Shown here: positions 6,451 through 13,192 of the stretch, piece after piece | Position numbering within the stretch: position 1 is the first letter of the stretch | Layout: each line of letters starts with the position of its first letter | Assembly (NCBI GenBank): GCA_002490705.1 | Contig: DKUO01000026.1 | Location: 53,399 to 69,085 of the forward strand | DNA length: 15,687 bases | Source: Lachnospiraceae bacterium UBA7202 | Lineage (GTDB): Bacteria > Bacillota > Clostridia > Lachnospirales > Lachnospiraceae | Direction of reading: 5' to 3' | Translations under genes and position numbers: made by a program | Notes under the pieces: model-generated | Seen by the model: the letters and a program-made list of their open reading frames with translations, nothing else | Database searches by the model: none | What the model was told of the DNA's origin: nothing

Positions 6451-7656
6451 TTATTTACTTTCCAAATTATCCTTCACAAATGAATACGCGTTACAGTCAT
6501 ACAATTCCCCTTTTATTTCGAATCTTTTTCGCAGCGTTCCTTCCTTCACAAAACCTGCTTTTTGCAATGTCCTGTTAGAACCAATATTATCCACATGTAC
6601 AAATGCTTCAATTCTCTCCAATCCCATAGTTTCTATTCCAAATCTGCACACTGCCTTTAATACCTTTGTGTTGATTCCAAGGTTCCAATAAGTTTTCTTG
6701 ATGAAATAGCCAACCTCTGCACAAGTGTTATGATTAAAAAAATGAAACAACTGTATCTGACCAATCACCTCCCCTTGATATACCACAACCCAAGGATATT
6801 CCCGCTTACCCTTAAATCCCTTTACACGGCTTGCTTCAGCACGGAGTTCTCTCTCTTTATTCCAATCGTGAGGTTTTTTGTAGCCTTCGAAGTTTGGCAG
6901 CCAAACAAAATAAATGTATTTGAATGCCTCTCCAATTTCTCCATTAGCATTATTGCCATTCACCGTAAATACAGCATACTTTGCCTTTTGCACCACTTTG
7001 CGATACATCCCGTCCTGAAGAGGTGTATCTTTACCCACCTCTACCCCTGCCATGTAATAAAATGACAATGGCTCAGAGCAGAATTCTTCCGAATAATCCT
7101 CAAAGCCATACATCGTATGTTTATTTTTTCTTTCAATGGCAGCTAAGCTGCTCTTTAGCTCGAACCACGACTCTCCTATGACATCAAAGCCATCTCTGGT
7201 ATGTTTTCTATATCCTGCAATTACAAATTCTTCCCTTTCTTCAAAACGCGGTTCTATAGAAAATACTCCCTCTACCGCAATACGTTTTAAGTATCCTGTA
7301 ATGATTTCTTCTACACTACGATATGTAACTTTTGCTTGTCTTTCTCTTGCCGCAAGTGGCTGCATACCGAAAGTATTCTTGAACACTCGATGAAAGGTCT
7401 GAATACTATTAAAACCAGCTCTGTAACAAATATCTGCAACGCTCTCTGTTGTCTCACATAGCATTATATGTGCTATGGTAAGACGGCGCTTTCGAATATA
7501 CTCTGTGATACTTAATTCTGTTACTGATGAAAAAATCTTGTGAAAATGAAAAGATGAACAACCAAATACCTCTGCCAGACGTTCATAAGTCAATTCCTCA
7601 CATATATGCTCATCAATGTAATATAGTACCTTTTCTATCAGTTGTAGATTATTCAC
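6451..7656 (-). CDS. AraC-type regulator with effector-binding domain fused to a truncated GNAT acetyltransferase
   Basis: This is a 401-aa chimera. Residues 1-103 are an AraC/XylS DNA-binding domain with two helix-turn-helix units (LTYERLAEVFGCSSFHFHKI; VADICYRAGFNSIQTFHRVF). Residues about 134-256 are a GyrI-like effector-binding domain that stops after YIYFVWLPNFEGY, before the usual last strands. Residues about 265-395 are the core and C-terminal half of a RimJ/RimL-type GNAT (VVVYQGEVIGQIQL, VGYFIKKTYWNLGINTKVLK, AFVHVDNIGSNRTLQKAGFV); the N-terminal strand and helices are missing. The acetyl-CoA loop reads WNLGIN against the usual Q/RxxGxG/A. Start is GTG at 7656 after GGAAGG. The frame is open throughout, so this is an in-frame fusion, probably from a deletion joining two adjacent genes. 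The regulator half may be functional; the acetyltransferase half is doubtful. Confidence 0.85.
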   Translation of the reverse strand: MNNLQLIEKVLYYIDEHICEELTYERLAEVFGCSSFHFHKIFSSVTELSITEYIRKRRLTIAHIMLCETTESVADICYRAGFNSIQTFHRVFKNTFGMQPLAARERQAKVTYRSVEEIITGYLKRIAVEGVFSIEPRFEEREEFVIAGYRKHTRDGFDVIGESWFELKSSLAAIERKNKHTMYGFEDYSEEFCSEPLSFYYMAGVEVGKDTPLQDGMYRKVVQKAKYAVFTVNGNNANGEIGEAFKYIYFVWLPNFEGYKKPHDWNKERELRAEASRVKGFKGKREYPWVVVYQGEVIGQIQLFHFFNHNTCAEVGYFIKKTYWNLGINTKVLKAVCRFGIETMGLERIEAFVHVDNIGSNRTLQKAGFVKEGTLRKRFEIKGELYDCNAYSFVKDNLESK

Positions 7657-7680
7657 TTTTTTACCTTCCTTCCAGTTGAT

Positions 7681-7800
7681 AAATCCATTCTACAACATCT
7701 ATCCCTATCTGTATTATCATTTCTTGTTCAAATTGAGCATTTGGAGCAGCAATTTAAGAAAAACCAGAGCGATAGCGAAAAGAGTCTGTATGATCTCTAA
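7681..7800 (+). other. possible C-terminal relic of an unknown plus-strand protein
   Basis: In the gap 7657-7835 one plus-strand frame is open to TAA at 7798-7800 and ends VQIEHLEQQFKKNQSDSEKS then LYDL. It has a protein-like, charged, helical composition but no start or ribosome site. It overlaps the presumed promoter region of the AraC-GNAT gene. I see no convincing promoter or RNA in the gap. Confidence 0.2.
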
Positions 7801-7832
7801 GAAAACTCTAATTGAACATCGCATTCCTAATA

Positions 7833-7849
7833 TTCTCATTGTATGAGAA
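7833..7849. repeat. inverted repeat over the stop codon of the toroid-protein gene
   Basis: TTCTCAT (7833-7839) and ATGAGAA (7843-7849) are perfect 7-base arms around TGT. The stop codon of the gene at 7836 lies inside. No T-tract follows on either strand, so it is probably not an efficient terminator. Confidence 0.35.
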
Positions 7850-8765
7850 CAGGCAAATCAAAATCCAATCTTCCAAACTTCCTCAGTATGTCTAAATCGC
7901 GTATGATAAAATTACTACCCCAATAATAGTTTCCAATCGTTTGTTCAGCCACACACCACCGCTTGCCGTCCGGATGAGGATTGCTTTGCTCATATGCGTC
8001 AAGTTCCTCTGCAGAAGGTATCTGAAGCTCGTGCGTTCTGAGCAGCGAATCAATAATCGTGTCCAGATTCATATCCACAGTGCGTCTGCACTCCGGATAA
8101 AAGCAGCTTTCAGGTGAAGCGACGAAATACACCGGCAATGGCAGCCAAGACGGATATGTTGCAGGGTCATATGCTTCAATATTCAGTGTTGTGGGATCGT
8201 AATCAGGATAACCATGGAGAAGAACCTGCCCACATTGTCTATACCGGTCTTTCAACCCTTCTGCCTTATTGTAGACCTTGCTGTCCTTATCTGCATGTTT
8301 GAGAATGAAGTCGGCAAGACGCTTAGTCACTCCAATATCAGCTTCCGCTGCTCTCCTTGAATCGAAATGAAACCATGGCATATGTGCGAAGTCATTATTG
8401 GTGGGTATTCCCTGCATCCCCACCCAGCCGTTGTCCAATAAATATGCCCCAGAGCTCAGATATTTGATGATACCCATAATGATTTTGCTTTTTATGTCGC
8501 TTTCGTAATCACCTGTTGTATCCAGATAATCCAGCGCAATACACACTGTATAGGGAGATGAGTTGGGATTCCAGTTGTTACACTCAATGTTGTGTCCGAA
8601 ACCTCCATCTTCATTCTGGTAGCTAGACAAAACCAACAGAAAATCATCGCAACTGCCATTTTCAAAAAGGAATTTCCATTTTGTATAGTCAAGAGGTCTC
8701 GCACTGCGGTGAACCAACTTTCTTAATCTCAAAAATTCATCAAAGGATATTTTTTTCAATGTCAT
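7836..8765 (-). CDS. alpha/alpha-toroid protein of the prenyltransferase/terpene-cyclase repeat type
   Basis: The product is 309 aa, soluble, with no signal peptide. The clearest family mark is near residue 49, YQNEDGGFGHNIECNNWNPN, followed by SSPYTVCIALDYL. QNEDGGFG is the QW-like repeat of prenyltransferase and squalene-cyclase alpha/alpha toroids. Further helices and Trp-rich turns follow (GWVGMQGIPTNNDFAHMPWF, and near the end KRWCVAEQTIGNYYWGSNFI). No DxDD or DDxxD catalytic motif is obvious, so an enzymatic role is not shown. It belongs to a widespread uncharacterised bacterial family. The start at 8765 has GAGG only 2 bases upstream of ATG, closer than usual. It is a single-gene unit between the AraC-GNAT gene and the tuf remnant. 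Confidence 0.7.
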   Translation of the reverse strand: MTLKKISFDEFLRLRKLVHRSARPLDYTKWKFLFENGSCDDFLLVLSSYQNEDGGFGHNIECNNWNPNSSPYTVCIALDYLDTTGDYESDIKSKIIMGIIKYLSSGAYLLDNGWVGMQGIPTNNDFAHMPWFHFDSRRAAEADIGVTKRLADFILKHADKDSKVYNKAEGLKDRYRQCGQVLLHGYPDYDPTTLNIEAYDPATYPSWLPLPVYFVASPESCFYPECRRTVDMNLDTIIDSLLRTHELQIPSAEELDAYEQSNPHPDGKRWCVAEQTIGNYYWGSNFIIRDLDILRKFGRLDFDLPVLIQ

Positions 8766-8798
8766 TACCTCAATTTTCTTTTCATTTGCTATTTATTC

Positions 8799-8804
8799 AT
8801 TATA
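8799..8804 (-). promoter_or_regulatory. possible -10 box of the toroid-protein gene
   Basis: A perfect TATAAT on the minus strand lies 33 bases before the start codon at 8765. No convincing -35 is present at 16-18 bases, so this is tentative. Confidence 0.35.
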
Positions 8805-8872
8805 CTACACCCACTCCCCATGCGCTATCCCACTTTGACACCGTTCATACTTAATTTCATTATCTGTGCATA

Positions 8873-8906
8873 TAAAAAGGGTTCCAAGCAAATGCTTGAA
8901 ACCCTT
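8873..8906 (-). terminator. rho-independent terminator of the tuf remnant
   Basis: On the minus strand AAGGGTTTCAAGC and GCTTGGAACCCTT form a long stem with one mismatch and a 4-base loop, followed by TTTTTA. It lies about 40 bases after the tuf stop codon, where a native tuf terminator would be. Confidence 0.85.
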
Positions 8907-8920
8907 GAATTTACTGAATA

Positions 8921-9027
8921 AATTATAATGAATTCACAGGAATTCTATTTACTCAATAATTGTAGCCACACGACCAGAACCTACTGTACGTCCACCCTCA
9001 CGGTTCGTAGGGAACATAATTATAATG
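8921..9027 (+). repeat. 10-bp direct repeats flanking the tuf tail
   Basis: AATTATAATG occurs exactly at 8921-8930 and at 9018-9027, on either side of the tuf tail and 97 bases apart. The right copy starts immediately at the junction with the island. AT-rich repeats of this length can arise by chance. Confidence 0.35.
8949..9017 (-). pseudogene. tuf: 3' tail of tuf (elongation factor Tu C-terminus)
   Basis: The minus strand reads REGGRTVGSGRVATIIE and a TAA stop at 8949-8951. This is the highly conserved C-terminus of bacterial EF-Tu (FAIREGGRTVG...). Homology begins at the Arg codon (9000-9002). The residues before it (MFPTN, to 9017) are not the expected RFAI, and nothing upstream resembles EF-Tu. 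It is therefore a 17-codon fragment still attached to its own terminator. The neighbouring gene upstream on this strand is the TIR gene of the mobile island. The simplest reading is that an element integrated into the 3' end of tuf and displaced this tail; the rest of tuf would then lie beyond the right edge of the window. Confidence 0.8.
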
Positions 9028-9104
9028 CTTTTTCATACATTTTATTGGATTTTGTAATCATATTCTCCTATTTTAGCTATATTATTTGAGGTATTCAAAT
9101 CTTT

Positions 9105-9123
9105 TAGAACCAAAATAGAACCA
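9105..9123 (+). repeat. tandem TAGAACCA boxes near the island end
   Basis: TAGAACCA occurs at 9105-9112 and again at 9116-9123, an 11-bp period that puts both on one DNA face. It lies about 90 bases inside the tuf junction. Such short direct repeats near an element end resemble arm-type integrase sites, but no integrase gene is in the window. Confidence 0.35.
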
Positions 9124-9142
9124 CAAAGCATTTGCATTGAAA

Positions 9143-9523
9143 CTATATATTAGCATCAATCCATGCTTCCAATGAATCTTTTCGCTTGGATACCACCTGA
9201 ATACCTAAGTTTGCAATTTCGCTACTTGTGCTCTCTGTTATTTTTACTGCTACAACAGGTTTGTTAATGTCAACAGCAAAACGAATTTCTTCTATTGACA
9301 TTCCATTGTTATTTGCCGGGCGATTAGAACATACTACTACATTAGCATACTTAATTTGACGTTGAATTTGCGGATCGACATTATATCGCCTATCAACGCT
9401 GTCAAACGGGTCACTGCTCGGAACTGAATAATCTCGCACCTTAAATTTTGTCCGATCCAATAAAGCACTTAACTCTGCATAGTCATCGTTGTTCCAACGA
9501 TGTGGAATAAAAACATTAATCAT
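9143..9523 (-). CDS. thsB: TIR-domain protein, ThsB-like (MTH538/DUF1863 type)
   Basis: The 126-aa product is a stand-alone TIR-like domain. It starts INVFIPHRW where family members have VFISHSW, then has FKVRDYSVPSSDP (residues 27-39), the hallmark of the ThsB/MTH538 group. GMSIEEIRFAVDINKPVVAV (residues 74-93) follows, the helix with the conserved Glu before the PVVAV strand; Glu78 or Glu79 is the candidate catalytic residue. In Thoeris systems such TIR proteins sense infection and make a cyclic ADP-ribose-type signal from NAD+. It follows the caspase-like gene by 30 bases with an AAGGAG ribosome site, so the two are co-transcribed. TIR plus caspase-like protease matches type IV Thoeris. 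The Ser-to-Pro change in the first motif is unusual. The gene name is by family membership. Confidence 0.8.
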   Translation of the reverse strand: MINVFIPHRWNNDDYAELSALLDRTKFKVRDYSVPSSDPFDSVDRRYNVDPQIQRQIKYANVVVCSNRPANNNGMSIEEIRFAVDINKPVVAVKITESTSSEIANLGIQVVSKRKDSLEAWIDANI

Positions 9524-9553
9524 TTCTCTTTTCTCCTTTTCTCTTATTATGAT

Positions 9554-10525
9554 TTATATTGTATTTTTATTTACTAATTTCCAATAATGCTGTCCTTGCG
9601 CAGTTAGCTTACATGACTTATGGTAAATTGCTGCGTAATACATATGCTCCGCATCTACTGGTATCACTAAATTCAGTTTTACAAATCTCTGTAAAATTGC
9701 AAATATATCTTCATGCTCTTTGTTTACTTCCTTAGTATCTGCCTCATGTTTATCCGGTTCATATGTCGGATCAAGCGGGTACTCATCATACTGTGTTGGA
9801 AAAAACTCCGTTATTCTGCGAAGTTCTGCTATCGGAATAGGCGGTGCATTCTTTCTCAAAGAAACAAAGCTATTAATATTTGCTTTGAATAATGGTCTTT
9901 GTTCATCCCATGCCCCCAAAGAACGGTCAATGTAAGAGTATATACTCCCTGGCGACACTTCACCAACTAGGTTCATTGCTCCACCATACAAAGCCTCAAC
10001 TAACAGCGATGTAAAAATGCCTCGTCCATTTTCTTCTGTAGCGTATTCTGATTCCCCACAGGCAGCTAGAATTGTTGTTCCTTTATGCAATATTGAATAA
10101 TTTTCCATTACATGAGGATTTGCAATTGCTCCACAAAAACAACTATCTAAAATAATTATTTTATTTTGTGCTTTTGATTGTGATACAAAACCCATTATAT
10201 CATTAAGAGCCACACCCTCATCAGGACGTTCGATTTCACTGGTACACAAATATCCACCCAATTCATCAAAAGAACCATGTCCCGAAAAATAAAATACTGC
10301 TATCTCCGATTCACTTTTAAATAAGCTCTCAACAGCATCTTTCAATTCGCTCCGTTTTATGTAGGATGCCTCGCTAGTGGAACACATGAGCTTTACTTCA
10401 AAATTTAGTGTTCCATCTCCATTTCTTTCCAAAGCTGCTTTAACATCATTGGCATCATTGACACAACCATGTAAATCTTTAATATGCTCGTATGCATCTA
10501 TTCCTACGCACAAAGCCTTTCTCAT
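9554..10525 (-). CDS. caspase-like cysteine protease (peptidase C14), probable Thoeris type IV effector
   Basis: This 323-aa product starts with RKALCVGIDAYEHIKDLHGC followed by NDANDV, as in metacaspase-type p20 domains. The catalytic dyad is present: His83 in FYFSGHGSF and Cys129 in ILDSCFCGA. The p10-like region continues through TILAACGESEYATEE and GRGIFTSLLVEALYGG. After a proline/acidic linker (about 226-265) a C-terminal domain of roughly 55 residues (HEDIFAILQRFVKLNLVIPV ... LTAQGQHYWKLV) looks like a winged helix and may be the sensor or partner-binding part. From knowledge of type IV Thoeris, a TIR-made cyclic ADP-ribose isomer activates the caspase-like protease, which then cleaves host proteins and stops growth. 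Start at 10525 has GGAG upstream. It sits between the proline-rich mini-gene and the TIR gene. Confidence 0.85.
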   Translation of the reverse strand: MRKALCVGIDAYEHIKDLHGCVNDANDVKAALERNGDGTLNFEVKLMCSTSEASYIKRSELKDAVESLFKSESEIAVFYFSGHGSFDELGGYLCTSEIERPDEGVALNDIMGFVSQSKAQNKIIILDSCFCGAIANPHVMENYSILHKGTTILAACGESEYATEENGRGIFTSLLVEALYGGAMNLVGEVSPGSIYSYIDRSLGAWDEQRPLFKANINSFVSLRKNAPPIPIAELRRITEFFPTQYDEYPLDPTYEPDKHEADTKEVNKEHEDIFAILQRFVKLNLVIPVDAEHMYYAAIYHKSCKLTAQGQHYWKLVNKNTI

Positions 10526-10563
10526 ATAAATATCATCTCCTATATTCTTTTTTGATATTCCGT

Positions 10564-10707
10564 CTAATTCTTCTTAGGCGGCTTTACTGGTGGCATCGGT
10601 GGTTTGGAAGATGTCGGTGGTAAACTAAACCCTCTCTTTTCCCCACTGTTATTAGGTTTATTACCTTGTCCATTCCCACTTGTATTACTACTCTTTCTTT
10701 CTCCCAT
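10564..10707 (-). CDS. 47-aa proline-rich mini-protein in the TIR-caspase operon
   Basis: A small gene of 47 codons starts at ATG 10705-10707, 3 bases after a strong GGAGGAA site (10711-10717) that overlaps the stop codon of the two-TM gene upstream. It ends at TAG 10564-10566, 38 bases before the caspase-like gene. The protein has no membrane segment or fold signals. Its N-terminal half is rich in Ser, Asn, Gly and Lys (MGERKSSNTSGNGQGNKPNN). Its C-terminal half is a proline/lysine tail (LPPTSSKPPMPPVKPPKKN). It is probably disordered. Translational coupling to the two-TM gene suggests it acts with that protein. The basic residues could be cleavage or docking sites for the protease; that is inference. 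I do not know a named family for it. Confidence 0.7.
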   Translation of the reverse strand: MGERKSSNTSGNGQGNKPNNSGEKRGFSLPPTSSKPPMPPVKPPKKN

Positions 10708-10716
10708 ACTTTCCTC

Positions 10717-11202
10717 CTAGAAGTTATTCTCAAAATAGTCATCTGTTTTTTTATCTGCTTTTTTCTTAAAACTCTCGTTTTCTAAAAGCGTTTCATCTTT
10801 CAAATGCTTATTTTCTATGTTCGTACATTCATTCTTAAATTCGTACAAAGTTTCGTTTATTTCTTCTTCCGTCATTTCTCCCGATGCAACCTTGAACCAA
10901 ATATACTCCATCTTATTATATAAGAACTTTAAATCCTCCATAAATGGTACTATTGCCTTTAATCTTTTACTATACGGCATAAACTCCTTTACTGCATTTA
11001 ACACTTGAGATATTGCGATTATAAGTGACCATACAAAAGATAATTGTTGCCATATTGCCCATGCCGCAATACTTGTAGATGCCGCTATTGCGCTAAAAAT
11101 ATTAATCCGTTTTTCCCATTTATAAGAATCTTCCCCATATAAATCCAAATAAAAAATCCATGCTTTTATTTGAACCATATATCTCCAATATTTCTCTTGC
11201 AT
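10717..11202 (-). CDS. two-TM SLATT-like membrane protein, predicted effector
   Basis: The 161-aa product has an aromatic, amphipathic N-terminus (YWRYMVQIKAWIFYLDLYG), then two adjacent hydrophobic helices at about 33-50 (INIFSAIAASTSIAAWAI) and 54-71 (LSFVWSLIIAISQVLNAV). A long charged coiled-coil-like tail follows and ends EKK/DDYFENNF. This is the layout of SLATT domains, which are found with nucleotide-signal defence systems and are predicted to form membrane pores when activated. The start at 11202 has GAGG 4 bases upstream. The gene follows the endonuclease gene by 32 bases with no visible terminator, and its stop overlaps the ribosome site of the proline-rich mini-gene. It may be the membrane effector controlled by the TIR-caspase pair; a stand-alone 2TM defence protein is the alternative. 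Confidence 0.7.
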   Translation of the reverse strand: MQEKYWRYMVQIKAWIFYLDLYGEDSYKWEKRINIFSAIAASTSIAAWAIWQQLSFVWSLIIAISQVLNAVKEFMPYSKRLKAIVPFMEDLKFLYNKMEYIWFKVASGEMTEEEINETLYEFKNECTNIENKHLKDETLLENESFKKKADKKTDDYFENNF

Positions 11203-11234
11203 AATACCTCACTATCTCGATTTGTCTTAACAAT

Positions 11235-12134
11235 CTAGTTTTCTTTACTCATACCCTTCGCATAAGCATATATACGTTTTAAATAACTATTTTCCAAACT
11301 CTCACTACCAGTTCCCATCAAATCAGAAAATCCCAAATAGGAATTAAACCCAAGCATATATACAGCAATAGCCATTGCCATATCTTCTGTCTCTCTACCT
11401 GACATATCCGCAATATTTTTCAATTCCTGCAAAACAGTATCATGCGGAATTTGAACCGTTCCATCCTGCTTTACCACCTTTTCAATTACATTTGGAAGAA
11501 CCATACACATACTATAAAAAGCATCATCTTTCCCGGTTGTGATTGCATAAAACTGATCCAGACTTACTCGTCTTATCCTTTTATGGGATACACGCTTTCC
11601 GTCTACCGTAGTTTCCCACTTTATATTTTGTGACTTCTGGGCAATTGCTTCTACCAAAAAACAAGCGCAATCGTCATCACTTAAAAGCTGATTTTGCATC
11701 TTAATATATGTTTTACCTGCCGAAGCTGAATTCATTGTATTATGCTTATTCTTCATTTCAACATATACTGTATGAACCACATCTCCATCCGGCAACACGA
11801 TTCCGTCCTCGTTTTGATAAATTACATCCCAGCCGCCTTCTTTCCCATTCTCCGGCACTCTACATTTATCTATATACTGAAATATCCTTTGATGAAAGTA
11901 GCCTATGTCATTATTATTTGACTTGTCACGCTGACGAAATATTTCATTACCTACCATTTCTTCCCACGAAGTCTGATATACTGTTTTATCGAAAATCAGT
12001 TTGATAGGGTCAATGATATTTTTGTTGAAGCGCTTCACATCATAGGATTCAAGTTTCTCACCATATTTTTCTATTGTTGCTCCTACATGCTTTATAAAAT
12101 CTTCTTCCGATATAAAATCCAACGACCAACCCAT
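11235..12134 (-). CDS. type II restriction endonuclease, Eco47II family (expected site GGNCC)
   Basis: The 299-aa product matches my knowledge of the Eco47II/Sau96I-like family along its length: FISEEDFIKHVGATIEKYGE at the start, KSNNNDIGYFHQRIFQYIDK near 71-90, then a PD-(D/E)xK-like core with GWDVIY (Asp103) and VYVEMKNKHNT (Glu126, Lys128). A conserved NTMNSASAGKTYIKMQNQLL segment follows. Family members cut GGNCC; the site here is inferred from the family. The start lies 5 bases after the methyltransferase stop, with GGGAGG inside the end of that gene, so translation is probably coupled and the methylase is made first. The full length suggests it is active. Confidence 0.9.
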   Translation of the reverse strand: MGWSLDFISEEDFIKHVGATIEKYGEKLESYDVKRFNKNIIDPIKLIFDKTVYQTSWEEMVGNEIFRQRDKSNNNDIGYFHQRIFQYIDKCRVPENGKEGGWDVIYQNEDGIVLPDGDVVHTVYVEMKNKHNTMNSASAGKTYIKMQNQLLSDDDCACFLVEAIAQKSQNIKWETTVDGKRVSHKRIRRVSLDQFYAITTGKDDAFYSMCMVLPNVIEKVVKQDGTVQIPHDTVLQELKNIADMSGRETEDMAMAIAVYMLGFNSYLGFSDLMGTGSESLENSYLKRIYAYAKGMSKEN

Positions 12135-12139
12135 TACGA

Positions 12140-13174
12140 TTACATTGCCTCCCTGATTTTCTCTTTTTTTGCCAATATCTCAAGTGAACGATGTATTTCT
12201 GTTGCAATATCCCATGCCAAATTAACTGGCACTGCGTTTCCCACTTGTTTATACTGAGATGAAACATTACCACAAAATTCCCATTCATCTGGAAAAGTCT
12301 GACACCTTGCATTTTCCCTTATCGTAAATGGTCTTGCCTCTAATGGGTGGCAACGCTCCGTCTGCTTTTGGGACGGCGATGTTAATACAGTTAATGATGG
12401 CTCATCTAAACTCATTCTCCGTAATATCCCGGTACGTCCGCCCTCCATTTCCCAACAACTTTTCATATACTCTTTTGCCACATTTGGATCAATGTCTCGC
12501 CAGTACCCGCCTGCAGGAACTAACTCAAATATTTTTTTCTTTTTTTCTCCATATGGAATATACGGGCTATCGGGACAATCCAACAAAACATCCTTCAACA
12601 CAGGTTTATAGTCATGAGGTTGGGGGAATACATATTCTGTTTTGTCTACTAAATCATTTCTAATTCCAACTGTAATCAAACGCTCCCTTTTTTGAGGAAC
12701 CCCATAATCCCACGCATTTAATACCTTTTTATCAATTGTATATCCTGCCTTTGCAAAGATATTTAACATCGTTTTATATGTATTTCCATGATTATGTGTA
12801 AGCAATCCCCTAACATTTTCAAACAGAAACATCTTCGGCTGCAACTTCTGTAAAAATAACGCATAATGGTAAAAAAGCGTCCCTCTGGCATCTTCCAATC
12901 CCAACCTTTTCCCTGCATATGAAAACGCCTGACAAGGCGCCCCTCCAGATAGTAAATCCAACTCTCCTTTCTTTATATGAAAATATTTCTCCAAATCCAA
13001 ACAAGAAATGTTAGCAATATCATCATGAATGACGTTCCAATTAGGTCTGTTTCTTTTCAACGTATCTGCCGCATCTTTATCAAATTCAATCAGTCCAAGC
13101 GTTTCAAATCCTGCTTTCTCAATTCCTAACGCAAGCCCGCCTGCACCAGCAAATAATTCAATCGTGTAAAACAT
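12140..13174 (-). CDS. C5 cytosine DNA methyltransferase, partner of the Eco47II-type endonuclease
   Basis: The 344-aa enzyme shows the C5 motifs in order: motif I ELFAGAGGLALG (6-17), motif IV GGAPCQAFS with nucleophile Cys81, motif VI ENVRGL (119-124), motif VIII QKRERLITVG, a short target-recognition region, motif IX in RPFTIRENARCQTFP, and motif X QVGNAVP. It methylates cytosine in the site cut by the adjacent endonuclease. It starts at 13174 with AAGAGG 7 bases upstream, 50 bases after the XRE regulator gene, and is followed 5 bases later by the endonuclease. The order regulator, methylase, endonuclease matches controlled type II systems in which protection precedes cutting. Confidence 0.92.
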   Translation of the reverse strand: MFYTIELFAGAGGLALGIEKAGFETLGLIEFDKDAADTLKRNRPNWNVIHDDIANISCLDLEKYFHIKKGELDLLSGGAPCQAFSYAGKRLGLEDARGTLFYHYALFLQKLQPKMFLFENVRGLLTHNHGNTYKTMLNIFAKAGYTIDKKVLNAWDYGVPQKRERLITVGIRNDLVDKTEYVFPQPHDYKPVLKDVLLDCPDSPYIPYGEKKKKIFELVPAGGYWRDIDPNVAKEYMKSCWEMEGGRTGILRRMSLDEPSLTVLTSPSQKQTERCHPLEARPFTIRENARCQTFPDEWEFCGNVSSQYKQVGNAVPVNLAWDIATEIHRSLEILAKKEKIREAM

Positions 13175-13192
13175 AAGACTACCTCTTCCTTT

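Noticed and set aside
8873..9017. Riboswitch or small RNA beside the toroid gene
   Set aside because: The sequence is explained by the tuf C-terminal codons followed by a terminator.
9105..9123. CRISPR array
   Set aside because: There are only two 8-base units 3 bases apart; there are no long repeats with spacers anywhere in the window.
9143..10525. Classical type I Thoeris
   Set aside because: No ThsA-like (SIR2 plus SLOG) gene is present; the partner of the TIR gene is a caspase-like protease.
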